Assembly: GCA_025449555.1 (NCBI GenBank)
Contig: JANWJD010000147.1
Span: forward strand, 1 to 38,753
From: Chloroflexota bacterium
Lineage (GTDB): Bacteria; Chloroflexota; UBA5177
DNA: 38,753 nt
Direction of reading: 5' to 3'
Positions 9,016-17,922 of this stretch are shown piece by piece. The stretch's first letter is position 1. Each line of letters begins with the position of its first letter. Under the pieces are notes generated by a model. It was not told the DNA's origin. It searched no databases and saw only the letters and a program-made list of their open reading frames with translations. The position numbers and the translations under genes were made by a program.

Positions 9016-9286
9016 CGAGCCGGCGCTGAGCTTCCATCGCGAGTGGGGCGATTTCGAAGGCGAGGTTCGGATTATGGTGGACGTTGGCCGGATCCTGTTC
9101 AACCAGAACCGGTGGGACGAGGGGATCGAGCGGCTCCGTCCGGTTATGGAGCGATGGGAGCGCGATCCACTGGCCTCCGCAGCAGCCGCCCGGTTTCACC
9201 TGGCGCTGGCCAACCTGTACTGTCATGCAGGACGGCGGGGGGAGGATCAGCTGCGGCTGCTGGATCGGGCGGCGGAGCTGGGGTGA
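9016..9286 (+). pseudogene. TPR-protein C-terminal fragment
   Basis: LSFHREWGDFEGEVRIMVDVGRILFNQNRWDEGIERLRPVMERWERDPLASAAAARFHLALANLYCHAGRRGEDQLRLLDRAAELG; no upstream ATPase or HTH part. Confidence 0.5.
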
Positions 9287-9364
9287 CCACCCTCAGTTAG
9301 TTTTCGCAGTCCGCCGCCTTTGGGAACCGTCGTCGTCTCCTTCACCGACAACCAGATTTGGGAC

Positions 9365-9390
9365 TGTTTCCGCATGTTCGCCAATGTTCG
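9365..9390. repeat. Three TGTTYC/TGTTCG hexamers at exact 10 bp spacing
   Basis: TGTTTCcgcaTGTTCGccaaTGTTCG at 9365, 9375, 9385. Confidence 0.6.
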
Positions 9391-9535
9391 CGCACCTGAA
9401 CCCCCGTCTCCAGCTGGCGTCGGGCGCGTCAAGAACCGGCCAGTGGACGCCAAATTCGGCAAATCCGGTGCAGGACCACGACGAGGTCTACTACCTGCCC
9501 CCAGTACCCCGACAGCCATTTCTTCGATCAGATTC

Positions 9536-9552
9536 TGGTCAAATTGTGGTCA
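9536..9552. repeat. TGGTCAAATTGTGGTCA motif
   Basis: 16/17 match to 4317-4333. Confidence 0.55.
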
Positions 9553-9617
9553 GAGAGGCTGATGAGCACCGACGTCGAGCCTGCAGGTCGCCGTTTTCGG
9601 CTCGCGCAAGCCAAAAA

Positions 9618-9693
9618 TGGCGCACCTGGAGGGATTCGAACCCCCGACACCCAGTTCCGAAGACTGGTGCTCTATCCGCTGAGCTACAGGTGC
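9618..9693 (-). tRNA. tRNA-Arg (anticodon TCG), CCA encoded
   Basis: Reverse complement GCACCTGTAGCTCAGCGGATAGAGCACCAGTCTTCGGAACTGGGTGTCGGGGGTTCGAATCCCTCCAGGTGCGCCA; 7 bp acceptor stem GCACCTG/CAGGTGC, anticodon stem CCAGT/ACTGG, loop CTTCGGA, T-loop TTCGAAT. Confidence 0.97.
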
Positions 9694-9888
9694 ACGCCGT
9701 CCGATTGTACCGCACGTATTTGTGAGGGTAACCGGCGTATCTATGGCCCGGGGCGCACACCATCCGGCCGTCTGGGTGTAACACCGTTCGTATTGCTACA
9801 CGTGCCACCGAGCAGGTGGACTGCCGTATCACACGCTGCTCTGGTCGCAGCGTAAGCGGTCATAGGAAGGCAAGGAGGGGACATTACG

Positions 9889-10968
9889 ATGCGTGACACC
9901 GACCCGGTGGATTCGTCCAAAGACTGGGACTCGGCGGAACCTCATTCCGTCGGTCTCGACGCCGCACGCCTGCAGACAATGGGCGAAGCGATCGAGCGCG
10001 GGGAGTATCCCGCGGTGAATGGCGTGTTGATCGCACGCTCCGGCACGCTCGCATTCGAGCGCTACTTCAACGGATTCGACGCATCTTCCTTGATGAACAC
10101 GCGCTCGACCACGAAGACCATCACCGGTATGCTGATCGGCATCGCGATCGATCGAGGGTTTCTATCCGGGGTCGACGCGCCTGTCATGAGCTTCTTCGCG
10201 GATCTTCAGCCGGTGCATAATCCCGACCCACGGAAAGACCGGATCTCGATTGAGGACTTCCTCACCATGAGCTCACTCCTCGAGTGCGACGACTCGAACT
10301 CGTTCTCACGCGGCAATGAGGAGCGCATGTATCTGGTGGAGGACTGGGCAAGGTTCACGCTCGACCTGCCCATAAGAGGTTTTCCCGGCTGGATGACGAA
10401 GCCGGAAGATTCAAGGTATGGACGCAGCTTCAATGACTGCACTGGGGGTGTCGTAACACTCGGAAGTGTGCTCGAGCGAGTTACCGGCATGCCGGTACCG
10501 GAGTTTGCCGGCCAATATCTCTTTGGGCCGTTGGGCATCCGGAATGCCGAATGGCCGTTTACGCCCCTTGGGACCGCCATGACGGGTGGCGGCCTGCAAC
10601 TCATCGGCCGGGATCTACTGAAGCTTGGGGCACTCTATCTCGACGGAGGTCGATGGAACGGACGGCAGATCGTGTCCGAGCAGTGGGTTCGCCAGTCGGT
10701 TCGGCCGCATGCCGAGGTCGACGACTCCACCGACTACGGGTACCTGTGGTGGCTCAAGCCGTTTGCAGCCGGTGATCGTACGTTCGCCTCTTTATCCATG
10801 CTCGGCAACGGCGGCAACAAGATCTGCGTCTTCCCTGACTTACAGCTGGTCGTCGTCATCGCCAGCACCAATTTCAACACCCGCGGAATGCACGAGCAAA
10901 CTGACAAGCTGCTTACCGAGTACATCCTGCCGGCGGCATCCGAGCGAGCCCGTACGCCGGTACCCTGA
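9889..10968 (+). CDS. Beta-lactamase family (class C-like) serine hydrolase
   Basis: SxxK motif in NTRSTTKTITGMLIGIAIDRG, DFLTMSSLLE, YGYLWWLKPF. Confidence 0.9.
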   Translation: MRDTDPVDSSKDWDSAEPHSVGLDAARLQTMGEAIERGEYPAVNGVLIARSGTLAFERYFNGFDASSLMNTRSTTKTITGMLIGIAIDRGFLSGVDAPVMSFFADLQPVHNPDPRKDRISIEDFLTMSSLLECDDSNSFSRGNEERMYLVEDWARFTLDLPIRGFPGWMTKPEDSRYGRSFNDCTGGVVTLGSVLERVTGMPVPEFAGQYLFGPLGIRNAEWPFTPLGTAMTGGGLQLIGRDLLKLGALYLDGGRWNGRQIVSEQWVRQSVRPHAEVDDSTDYGYLWWLKPFAAGDRTFASLSMLGNGGNKICVFPDLQLVVVIASTNFNTRGMHEQTDKLLTEYILPAASERARTPVP

Positions 10969-11350
10969 CCTTGGCCCCCTGAGCCGGCGACGAAGCCGCG
11001 CATGCCGTCGTGCGGCACTACACCGGATGCAAGCGGCAAGGATAACTTGACATTTTTCAGTATACGCAGGGATCGCCCGGCGTGGCGATCCGCCCTGGCC
11101 TCCCCATACGCCATTGGGCGGCAGGCACGCCGGCCTGCCACTACGAAAATCGAGGCGAATGGTGGCGATGAAGAACAACTTGTTGCGAGAGAGCGACCGG
11201 TCCGCCGAATGTTCCATATCCGCGAGCGAGACTGATGCGAGAAAACTGGTGCGTACGAACACACGTAGCACCACATACAGCCGCCGCTGCCTCCCCAATT
11301 TCTCCTTCACTACGCCGCGAGAGAGAGGCCAGGGGAGGCGTCTTCTCGCC

Positions 11351-11854
11351 TCAGGCGTCCAACAGCGGAAACAGCGTGAACGGCAACGACTCAAATGCCG
11401 CCAAACCGGCCAGGCCACGCATCGCCTGTTTTACCGTGGCGGCCGACACCGCCTGCCCGTAAGCGGCGCGGGCATCCGACACGTCGTGCAATTGCTCGAG
11501 GACGCGTCGTACCTCGTACATCCGGCGGACCTGCGGAAGATCGCGAAACCCGATGCCGTACGCCGGGATGCCGACTGCACCAGGCACGGTGCGAGCCGGG
11601 AAGTACACCCGGATGCCAAGCAAGCCGTGCCGCAAGACCACATGCGTGTAGGCCACGCTCGGCGAGGCAGGATCACCCACCAGGTGCACCATGCGGCCGA
11701 AACTCAGATCCGACTCTGCAACCTCCAGCACATCGGTCAGTCCATCGGGTAGACGTGGTCTCCAATCCACCGCATCGGGCCCGGCGGGTAGTCCCTCGAA
11801 AGAGAGATCCACCAGGGCCTCCCAAAAGATGTCGGGAACATCGTTATCTTCCAT
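11351..11854 (-). CDS. Hypothetical protein
   Basis: 167 aa ORF, ATG start, no recognised domain. Confidence 0.5.
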   Translation of the reverse strand: MEDNDVPDIFWEALVDLSFEGLPAGPDAVDWRPRLPDGLTDVLEVAESDLSFGRMVHLVGDPASPSVAYTHVVLRHGLLGIRVYFPARTVPGAVGIPAYGIGFRDLPQVRRMYEVRRVLEQLHDVSDARAAYGQAVSAATVKQAMRGLAGLAAFESLPFTLFPLLDA

Positions 11855-12107
11855 CTGGCCACCTGTCTCATCTCAATGCTCGAGTCCGTACGAGCCCTTC
11901 CCACGTTAACTGTGTTTGTACCACCTCCAGCATGAAGTTCGCCACACAACATCAGGTATGCTCATACCGATTTTCGGCCAGATCTTGTCCCCCCACCAGC
12001 TACGGTTTCTAGCCCTGGAGTATCTTCGGCAAGAGCTTGTGCGAGTTCGTCGGCCAGGCTGTCGCTCTTGCCCGCCAGATGTGCCTCCACCGGAGATGTC
12101 GCTCGTC

Positions 12108-12422
12108 TCAAGAACGGCGCTCGTCCGCTTTGCGCTGCGCGGAGAAGTGCCACCAGGGCACCGACTCTCCGGTCTCGGCGTATGCCACCACGGCGGCCAT
12201 CGTGTCCCGCACACATGGGTCGTGCTGCACTCCGTCCATCCGGCCCAACTCCTGGTACAGGTCATCAGGATTCCGACCGACCAGGTCATCCGCACGCCGG
12301 ATCCCGAGCCGCACGAGATCGTAGCCCATAGCAGGTCCCACATTGGGTATCTGTTGCAGCGCCCGCCACACCACTCGTTCCGCTGGAGTAAGGCGGGCCT
12401 GGAGTTCGTTCGAGCTTCGCAT
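12108..12422 (-). CDS. Helix-hairpin-helix protein of the 'pathogenicity locus' (Cdd1-like) family
   Basis: LQQIPNVGPAMGYDLVRLGIRRADDLVGRNPDDLYQELGRMDGVQHDPCVRDTMAAVVAYAETGESVPWWHFSAQRKA. Confidence 0.8.
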   Translation of the reverse strand: MRSSNELQARLTPAERVVWRALQQIPNVGPAMGYDLVRLGIRRADDLVGRNPDDLYQELGRMDGVQHDPCVRDTMAAVVAYAETGESVPWWHFSAQRKADERRS

Positions 12423-12437
12423 GATGCCTCCGGTTTC

Positions 12438-12824
12438 TTATGAGATCGACTGCGAAAAGGAGAGGATGTAGCCGTTGAGGTCGGTACAGTAGAACTCGCG
12501 CGCGCCATAGAAAGTGTCGTGCAACTCCTTCACGATTGTCGCCTTGCCATCCACCTGCCGGCGCAGCTCCTCAACATTGTCGACGTCGATGTACAGCGTT
12601 TGGGACGCTGCAATCGGTACGCCCCGCAGGAGCGGCAGGTCTGCTTCCAGCGAGGTTCGTGCTTGAAACATCAGGACCACGCCATCGCGGCGCATGATCG
12701 CGAAGACGGGACCGTCATCTCCCGGGACCTCGGTGTCGGCCTGGAAACCGAGCACCGAGCTGTACCAGTCGACCGCTTCCCGAACGTTTTCGACCATCAG
12801 ATTTGGCGTGAGGGCTTTCAACAT
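12438..12824 (-). CDS. VOC (glyoxalase/bleomycin resistance) family protein
   Basis: LTPNLMVENVREAVDWYSSVLGFQ...TLYIDVDNVEEL...FYGAREFYCTDLNGYILSFSQ. Confidence 0.9.
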   Translation of the reverse strand: MLKALTPNLMVENVREAVDWYSSVLGFQADTEVPGDDGPVFAIMRRDGVVLMFQARTSLEADLPLLRGVPIAASQTLYIDVDNVEELRRQVDGKATIVKELHDTFYGAREFYCTDLNGYILSFSQSIS

Positions 12825-12919
12825 GCTGCTGTCTCCTTCTACGTGTTTGGTGGGTGTGTCCTTGAGTCATTTCCATCATGCGGCATAATGGTGACAGATT
12901 CCGGCACTAATTCGAGGCT

Positions 12920-13882
12920 ATGTCGCGCTCGACTCGCTTACTCGAACTCCTCATCGTTCTGCAGACCGAAACCCGGTTTACGGTCGCGGAGATGGCCGCC
13001 GAATTCGCGGTCTCGCGCCGCACCATGTTGCGTGACCTTCAGGCGCTGTCCGAGATGGGAGTGCCGCTCGCTGCCTCGCCCGGTCCTGGCGGTGGGTACA
13101 CGCTGATCCGGGATCGGAACATGTTGCCGCTCTCCCTGTCCGCCGACGAAGCTATTGGCATCATCCTCTCGTATGAGGCATTCCTGCAGTATGCGCAGTC
13201 TCCATTCGCGGCACAAAGCCTCTCCGCGATCACGAAGCTGCGCAATGCCATGCCGGCTGAAATCGTGCGGGAGCTCGACCGATTCCGTCAACACGTGGTA
13301 GTCGTCCAACCAACTCCCAGTTACGACGCTCCATGGCTGGCAGAGATTCTGCAGGCCTCTCTGGACCAGGTTCATCTGGTAGTTGAATACGAGTCCATGA
13401 GCCGCGTGGCCTCGCGGCGTATCTTTCCGTATGGACTCTACGCCGCTCAGGGCTTCTGGTACTGCGCCTGTTACGACTATGACCGGCAGACCGGCATCGG
13501 CCTCCGGGCCGACCGCATTCGGACGCTGCAACGCGAGGACGGGATACCACCCGCGCTCGCTATGTCCCTCCGTGACTGGCTCGCCGGCCGGCAGGTGGAC
13601 GCGGTCGATCCGGTGCGCATTCGGGCGCGTGTCACGCCGCGTGGCGCCAAGCGTTTCGAGCGGAGCTCGATCTTTGGTGACAACTCCGTGGACGAGGGCG
13701 GCCTTTTGGAGGCCGATGTGCCGCGTGCCGAGCTGCCCTGGTTCGCCAGTCAACTCTTGCCGCTTGGCGCTGACATCATCGTGGAAGCTCCGCCGGAACT
13801 GGTGGAGTTCATCAACGAACAGGCGTCGTCGATCCTCGAGATCTACGAGAAGTCGTATCATGCCCCCAAGCACATGCCTTAG
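12920..13882 (+). CDS. YafY-type HTH/WYL-domain transcriptional regulator
   Basis: N-terminal HTH RLLELLIVLQTETRFTVAEMAAEFAVSRRTMLRDLQALSEMGVPL; WYL-like region RRIFPYGLYAAQGFWYCACYDYDRQTGIGLRADRI. Confidence 0.9.
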   Translation: MSRSTRLLELLIVLQTETRFTVAEMAAEFAVSRRTMLRDLQALSEMGVPLAASPGPGGGYTLIRDRNMLPLSLSADEAIGIILSYEAFLQYAQSPFAAQSLSAITKLRNAMPAEIVRELDRFRQHVVVVQPTPSYDAPWLAEILQASLDQVHLVVEYESMSRVASRRIFPYGLYAAQGFWYCACYDYDRQTGIGLRADRIRTLQREDGIPPALAMSLRDWLAGRQVDAVDPVRIRARVTPRGAKRFERSSIFGDNSVDEGGLLEADVPRAELPWFASQLLPLGADIIVEAPPELVEFINEQASSILEIYEKSYHAPKHMP

Positions 13883-13892
13883 GAATCCATGC

Positions 13893-14375
13893 ATGACAGA
13901 AGTAACCCGACACTTCACCGCTACCACCTTCGTCGTTTCCGGCGGGCGTGTGCTCCTGCATCGTCATCCCAAGCAGAGATTGTGGCTGCCGCCGGGCGGT
14001 CATATCGAGCGCGACGAATTGCCCCACGTCGCCGCGGTTCGAGAGGTCGAGGAAGAAACCGGGCTGACGGTGCACCTGCACAGCGAGGTCCTCGCCGCCG
14101 CGATGAGTGAGGAAATGAAGTGTCTGGTTGTGCCGCAACCGGCTTTCATACTGATCGAGGACATCAATCCCTTTCATCAACACATCGACTTCACGTACTA
14201 CGCCTGTGTGCCCGCATCGAGTGGAACGAAGGAAGTTGGCACGCCCTCGTGGCAAACCAACGGCTTTGATTGGTTCCCGCCCGACGCTCTGACCGGCGAC
14301 GATGTGCCGGAAAACGTGCGCGCAGGTGCTCGTCGGGCAGTTCGATACTTCGAAAGTGCTGCAGAACCTCGCTGA
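13893..14375 (+). CDS. NUDIX hydrolase
   Basis: Nudix box GGHIERDELPHVAAVREVEEETGL; ATG at 13893 in ORF 13431..14375. Confidence 0.92.
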   Translation: MTEVTRHFTATTFVVSGGRVLLHRHPKQRLWLPPGGHIERDELPHVAAVREVEEETGLTVHLHSEVLAAAMSEEMKCLVVPQPAFILIEDINPFHQHIDFTYYACVPASSGTKEVGTPSWQTNGFDWFPPDALTGDDVPENVRAGARRAVRYFESAAEPR

Positions 14376-14386
14376 TACAATGACAG

Positions 14387-15658
14387 GTGAGACAATCGGC
14401 GTATAGGTGGCGACTGGTGTATGCCACCGATGATGGAGAACTGCATGAGGACGACTCGCTCTTCGCCTTAGGAGCGAGTGGATTCGATTCCGTACCGCTG
14501 GGACGCATGATCCCTCTTCCCGAGGGCTCAACTTCCGCTCTGGTGCCGGGTGCGCGCGCCGTCGGAAGGACTGCGGATGGTCGTGTCATGCCCCATCCCG
14601 ATCCCGCAGCCCGTCCGGTCGCGGCGTTTCTGCCTACCGGCTTCACCCGCCTCCTAACTCCCGCCTACAGCAAAGACACGGACGCCGGTCATATGCCGCT
14701 CTTTGGCTACACGGCCGTGGCAAGTCTCTATGGGAAACTCTTCGCGGCAGCTTTGCCGCTCGATCCCGGCGGTGCCTGGAACCCAGCGCACCACAACACG
14801 GACGACCTCCCGGGGTTGGTCCAGGCAAGGATCGCCGCTGAACCCGACAATCGGCTGCTGACGCATCATGCATACTGCGCAACCGAGTATGGGTGTTACA
14901 CCGCGCAAAATCTGTTCTATGGCCGAGACGAGATGGCGATTGCCGTCTCCGTGGCCTGCAATGCCACCTGTGTGGGGTGCATCTCCGAGCAGTTGGATGA
15001 CATAACGTCGCCGCACGACCGCATCAACTTTACGCCTCACCTGGAGGAAATCGTTTCGCTGGCGGTTCCACATCTCGAGCACGCTCCGCATCCCATCGTC
15101 AGCTTTGGTCAAGGGTGCGAGGGGGAGCCGTTGCTGCGGGCCCGTTTGATCGGCCGCGCGATTGAGCGTATGCGCCACGCGACAGCACGCGGCCAGATCC
15201 ACCTCAACACCAATGGCAGCAGCCCACGAGCTTTGCAACATCTGATCGATGCCGGACTCGATAGCGTGCGCGTCAGCATGTTCTCGGCAGTTGAGCGGAA
15301 TCACGTCGCATATTACGGTCCCCGAAACTACGATCTCGGAGACATGGAGGAGAGCTTGCGGCTGGCACGCCGCCAGGGATTGCACACCTCAATCAATCTT
15401 CTGACGTATCCGGGCTTCACCGATTGTCCGTCCGAAGTGGACGAATTGATCGACTTCTTCCGACGCAGTGAAGTCCAGATGGTGCAGATTCGTACTTTGA
15501 ACATGGATCGGGAACTTCTGCAAGAAAAGGTAGGCTTTCCGACCGAAAGCGGCATCGGTATCCAGCGTGCGATGGAACGGTTTGTGGCCGGAACCTCGAA
15601 CCTCGCACTCGCCAGTCACACGCCATTCGTGGGGAGAGCTCATGCATACGTTTCTTGA
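14387..15658 (+). CDS. Radical SAM protein with ~180 aa N-terminal extension
   Basis: CxxxCxxC motif CNATCVGC; SFGQGCEGEPLL; NTNGSSPRALQHLIDAGLDSVRVSMFSA. 3' end overlaps obgE start by 17 bp. Confidence 0.85.
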   Translation: MRQSAYRWRLVYATDDGELHEDDSLFALGASGFDSVPLGRMIPLPEGSTSALVPGARAVGRTADGRVMPHPDPAARPVAAFLPTGFTRLLTPAYSKDTDAGHMPLFGYTAVASLYGKLFAAALPLDPGGAWNPAHHNTDDLPGLVQARIAAEPDNRLLTHHAYCATEYGCYTAQNLFYGRDEMAIAVSVACNATCVGCISEQLDDITSPHDRINFTPHLEEIVSLAVPHLEHAPHPIVSFGQGCEGEPLLRARLIGRAIERMRHATARGQIHLNTNGSSPRALQHLIDAGLDSVRVSMFSAVERNHVAYYGPRNYDLGDMEESLRLARRQGLHTSINLLTYPGFTDCPSEVDELIDFFRRSEVQMVQIRTLNMDRELLQEKVGFPTESGIGIQRAMERFVAGTSNLALASHTPFVGRAHAYVS

Positions 15659-17000
15659 TGAAGCCCGAGTATTCGTCCGATCGGGGGACGGCGGCAAGGG
15701 TGCCATGCACTTTCGACGAGAGAAGTACGTGCCCTTGGGCGGACCCGATGGTGGGGATGGCGGCCAGGGTGGCAGCATCGTCTTCCAGGCCGACCGCGGA
15801 CTGAACACCTTATTCAACTTTCGACGCAACCGACGTTTCGTCGCCGCCAACGGAGAAGCAGGCGGGCCGAGTCGGATGCACGGCCGTAATGGCGAGGACT
15901 TGATCGTCAAAGTACCAATCGGCACCGTGCTCAGGGATGGAGACACCGGCGACTTCCTTGGTGACCTGACTCGGGACGGACAAACCGTGGAGGTAGCCCG
16001 CGGGGGCCGCGGTGGCCTCGGGAACGTGCACTTCAAATCGTCGACCAATCAGGCGCCACATTTTGCCGAGAAAGGCGAGCCTGGGCAGGAGCGCTGGGTC
16101 AATCTCGAGCTCAAAGTCATCGCGGATGTCGGCTTCATCGGTTTCCCCAATGCCGGTAAATCGACCTTGCTGTCCGTCATGAGTGCCGCTCACCCCAAGA
16201 TCGCCGACTATCCGTTCACGACCCTCTCTCCCAATCTGGGCGTGGTCGATACCGGAGATTTCGACTTTGTTGCGGCGGACATCCCGGGACTGATCGAAGG
16301 AGCGCACGAAGGAGTGGGACTTGGACACGAGTTTCTTCGTCACATTGAGCGCACGTTGATTCTCGTGCATGTGGTCGACGGAAGCATCGATGACCCGCTC
16401 GACGCATTTCGTCAGGTAAATCACGAACTCCAGGCACATGACGAAGCGCTGATGCAGAAGCCCCAGATCGTGGTCGTCAACAAGCTTGATCTGCCGGCGG
16501 CGCAGGTTCGCTGGCCCGAACTGCGGTCCGCGTTTGCGGACCAGGGATACGAGGTGTTAGCGCTGTCGGCGATCACCCGGCTGGGGGTCGACGCGCTCAT
16601 CTTCCGGCTGGCGCAGTTCCTGACTGAGGAGCGGCGGCTCGAGGGTGCACCGAGTACTGGGCGGGAGGACGCAGAGATTGAGGCAGAGACCATCGTCATC
16701 AAGCCACCGGCGAGTCACTTCGAAGTAGAGCGAAAGCGCAAGACGTTCCACGTCACGGGGGAGGATGTGGAGCGGCTGGCCGTCATGACCGATACCGACT
16801 CGGACGAAGCGCTCTATCGTCTTCAGCGCCGTCTCAAGCAGATGGGCGTGATTGCCGCACTGGAACGCGCCGGGGCGCGCGAAGGAAGTAAAGTCCGCAT
16901 CGGGTCGGTGGAATTCGCCTGGGACTCGAGCTACGAGACAGAGGGCACCTCGACCAGAAGCCGCTCTAGGTCGAAAAGAGCCGTTGGAAGTCCCCGCTAA
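15642..17000 (+). CDS. obgE: GTPase Obg/CgtA
   Basis: Glycine-rich Obg fold FVRSGDGGKGAMHFRREKYVPLGGPDGGDGGQGGS, G1 GFPNAGKSTLL, DIPGLIEGAHEGVGLGHEFLRHIERT, C-terminal OCT-like region. Confidence 0.97.
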   Translation: MHTFLDEARVFVRSGDGGKGAMHFRREKYVPLGGPDGGDGGQGGSIVFQADRGLNTLFNFRRNRRFVAANGEAGGPSRMHGRNGEDLIVKVPIGTVLRDGDTGDFLGDLTRDGQTVEVARGGRGGLGNVHFKSSTNQAPHFAEKGEPGQERWVNLELKVIADVGFIGFPNAGKSTLLSVMSAAHPKIADYPFTTLSPNLGVVDTGDFDFVAADIPGLIEGAHEGVGLGHEFLRHIERTLILVHVVDGSIDDPLDAFRQVNHELQAHDEALMQKPQIVVVNKLDLPAAQVRWPELRSAFADQGYEVLALSAITRLGVDALIFRLAQFLTEERRLEGAPSTGREDAEIEAETIVIKPPASHFEVERKRKTFHVTGEDVERLAVMTDTDSDEALYRLQRRLKQMGVIAALERAGAREGSKVRIGSVEFAWDSSYETEGTSTRSRSRSKRAVGSPR

Positions 17001-17313
17001 ACGCCTGCAGGAATTCGTGCATATCGAGCACGTCGTCCGAATCGATCGGCGCCATCGTGGCAAATTCTCGGTCTTCTCGTTGAGATACGTCCTCCAGCAG
17101 GGTCTCCTCCTGATCGTCTTTTAATGCGATCCAGAAGACCTGCTGGTTCCGACAGAGGCTGCAACGCACGCTCACGATCCACAACTGCTCCTGACGAGCC
17201 GCCAGGCGAACATGGTCCCGCTCGAAACACCGTCGGCACACGTGGCAGCGGTAACTGCTGATGAGTTGCTTGAGTTTGTGCTCTTGGCCCGCCGGGAACT
17301 CAGCCATACTCAA
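16966..17313 (-). CDS. Small zinc-ribbon protein (two CxxC motifs)
   Basis: YRCHVCRRCFERDH...VRCSLCRNQQVFWIAL; converges on and overlaps obgE by ~35 bp. Confidence 0.6.
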   Translation of the reverse strand: MSMAEFPAGQEHKLKQLISSYRCHVCRRCFERDHVRLAARQEQLWIVSVRCSLCRNQQVFWIALKDDQEETLLEDVSQREDREFATMAPIDSDDVLDMHEFLQAFSGDFQRLFST

Positions 17314-17816
17314 GCGTCCGGGCGACGCTCGCCTTCCTCAATATCGTGCCCCCGCTCGAAGAGCCCGTTGACAAAGTCGCGGTACACTTCCAGCCGTTCG
17401 TCTTGTTCCGCCGGGAGACGAATCGACGAACTCTCCAGGATGGTCTCCTCGACGAAGATCGGAGCTTCGGTCCGAACGGCCAGCGCAATCGCATCACTGG
17501 GACGGGAATCGATCTCCAGGCGCTCGTTTTGCGCGTTCATCAGACCGATCCGTGCGTAGTACACGTCGTCCGTGAGATCCGTCACGTGTACATCTGCCAC
17601 GCGCGCTCCCAATTCCTGAATGACCGACTTGAGCAGGTCGGCGGTCAAGGGCCGCGGCGCCTTTTCATTCTGCAGCTCAAGGGCGATCGCTTGCGATTCG
17701 TTCTGTCCCACCCAGATGAGCAGATACCGGTCAAGCTTGTCGTCTTTGAGAATCACAACTCGCTGACCGTTGGTCAAATTCATTCGCACACTCTCGACGA
17801 CCACCGGAATCATCAT
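17310..17816 (-). CDS. Bifunctional nuclease family (DUF151) protein
   Basis: VVILKDDKLDRYLLIWVGQNESQAIALEL...DLLKSVIQELGARVADVHVTDLTDDVYYARI...EIDSRPSDAIALAVRTEAPIFVEE. Confidence 0.93.
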   Translation of the reverse strand: MMIPVVVESVRMNLTNGQRVVILKDDKLDRYLLIWVGQNESQAIALELQNEKAPRPLTADLLKSVIQELGARVADVHVTDLTDDVYYARIGLMNAQNERLEIDSRPSDAIALAVRTEAPIFVEETILESSSIRLPAEQDERLEVYRDFVNGLFERGHDIEEGERRPDA

Positions 17817-17922
17817 GTTCTGGACCTCGATTCATTGCCGCTAACCAGGATATTCTACCATCCGACCGCAACGCCGACCCTTAGAATCGCGTGTGGATCG
17901 AGGTCGCTCTACCCTCAAGATC

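Noticed and set aside
3949-9286. A complete novel defence island (TA + AbiEii + cyclase)
   Set aside because: Attractive gene mix, but the AbiEii-like, cyclase, XRE, AraC and TPR genes are all truncated or broken; only the DUF433/DUF5615 pair and the hydrolase look intact.
9347-9370. accgacaaccagatttgggactg as a fourth tRNA-Arg-like scar
   Set aside because: Only about half the positions match without gaps; too weak to claim, though it precedes the third phased-repeat block.
4181-9617. Search for an integrase or excisionase
   Set aside because: No ORF with tyrosine or serine recombinase motifs was seen by eye; an HMM search is needed to be sure.
9084-9855. ORFs 9084..9725 (+), 9539..9832 (-) and 9544..9855 (+) with SNPRHPVPKTGALSAEL / CSSADRAPVFGTGCRGFESLQ / GGIRTPDTQFRRLVLYPLSY
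   Set aside because: All are six-frame readings through tRNA-Arg; not proteins.
12938-13927. 329 aa minus-strand ORF
   Set aside because: Antisense shadow of the YafY/WYL regulator; no recognisable domain.
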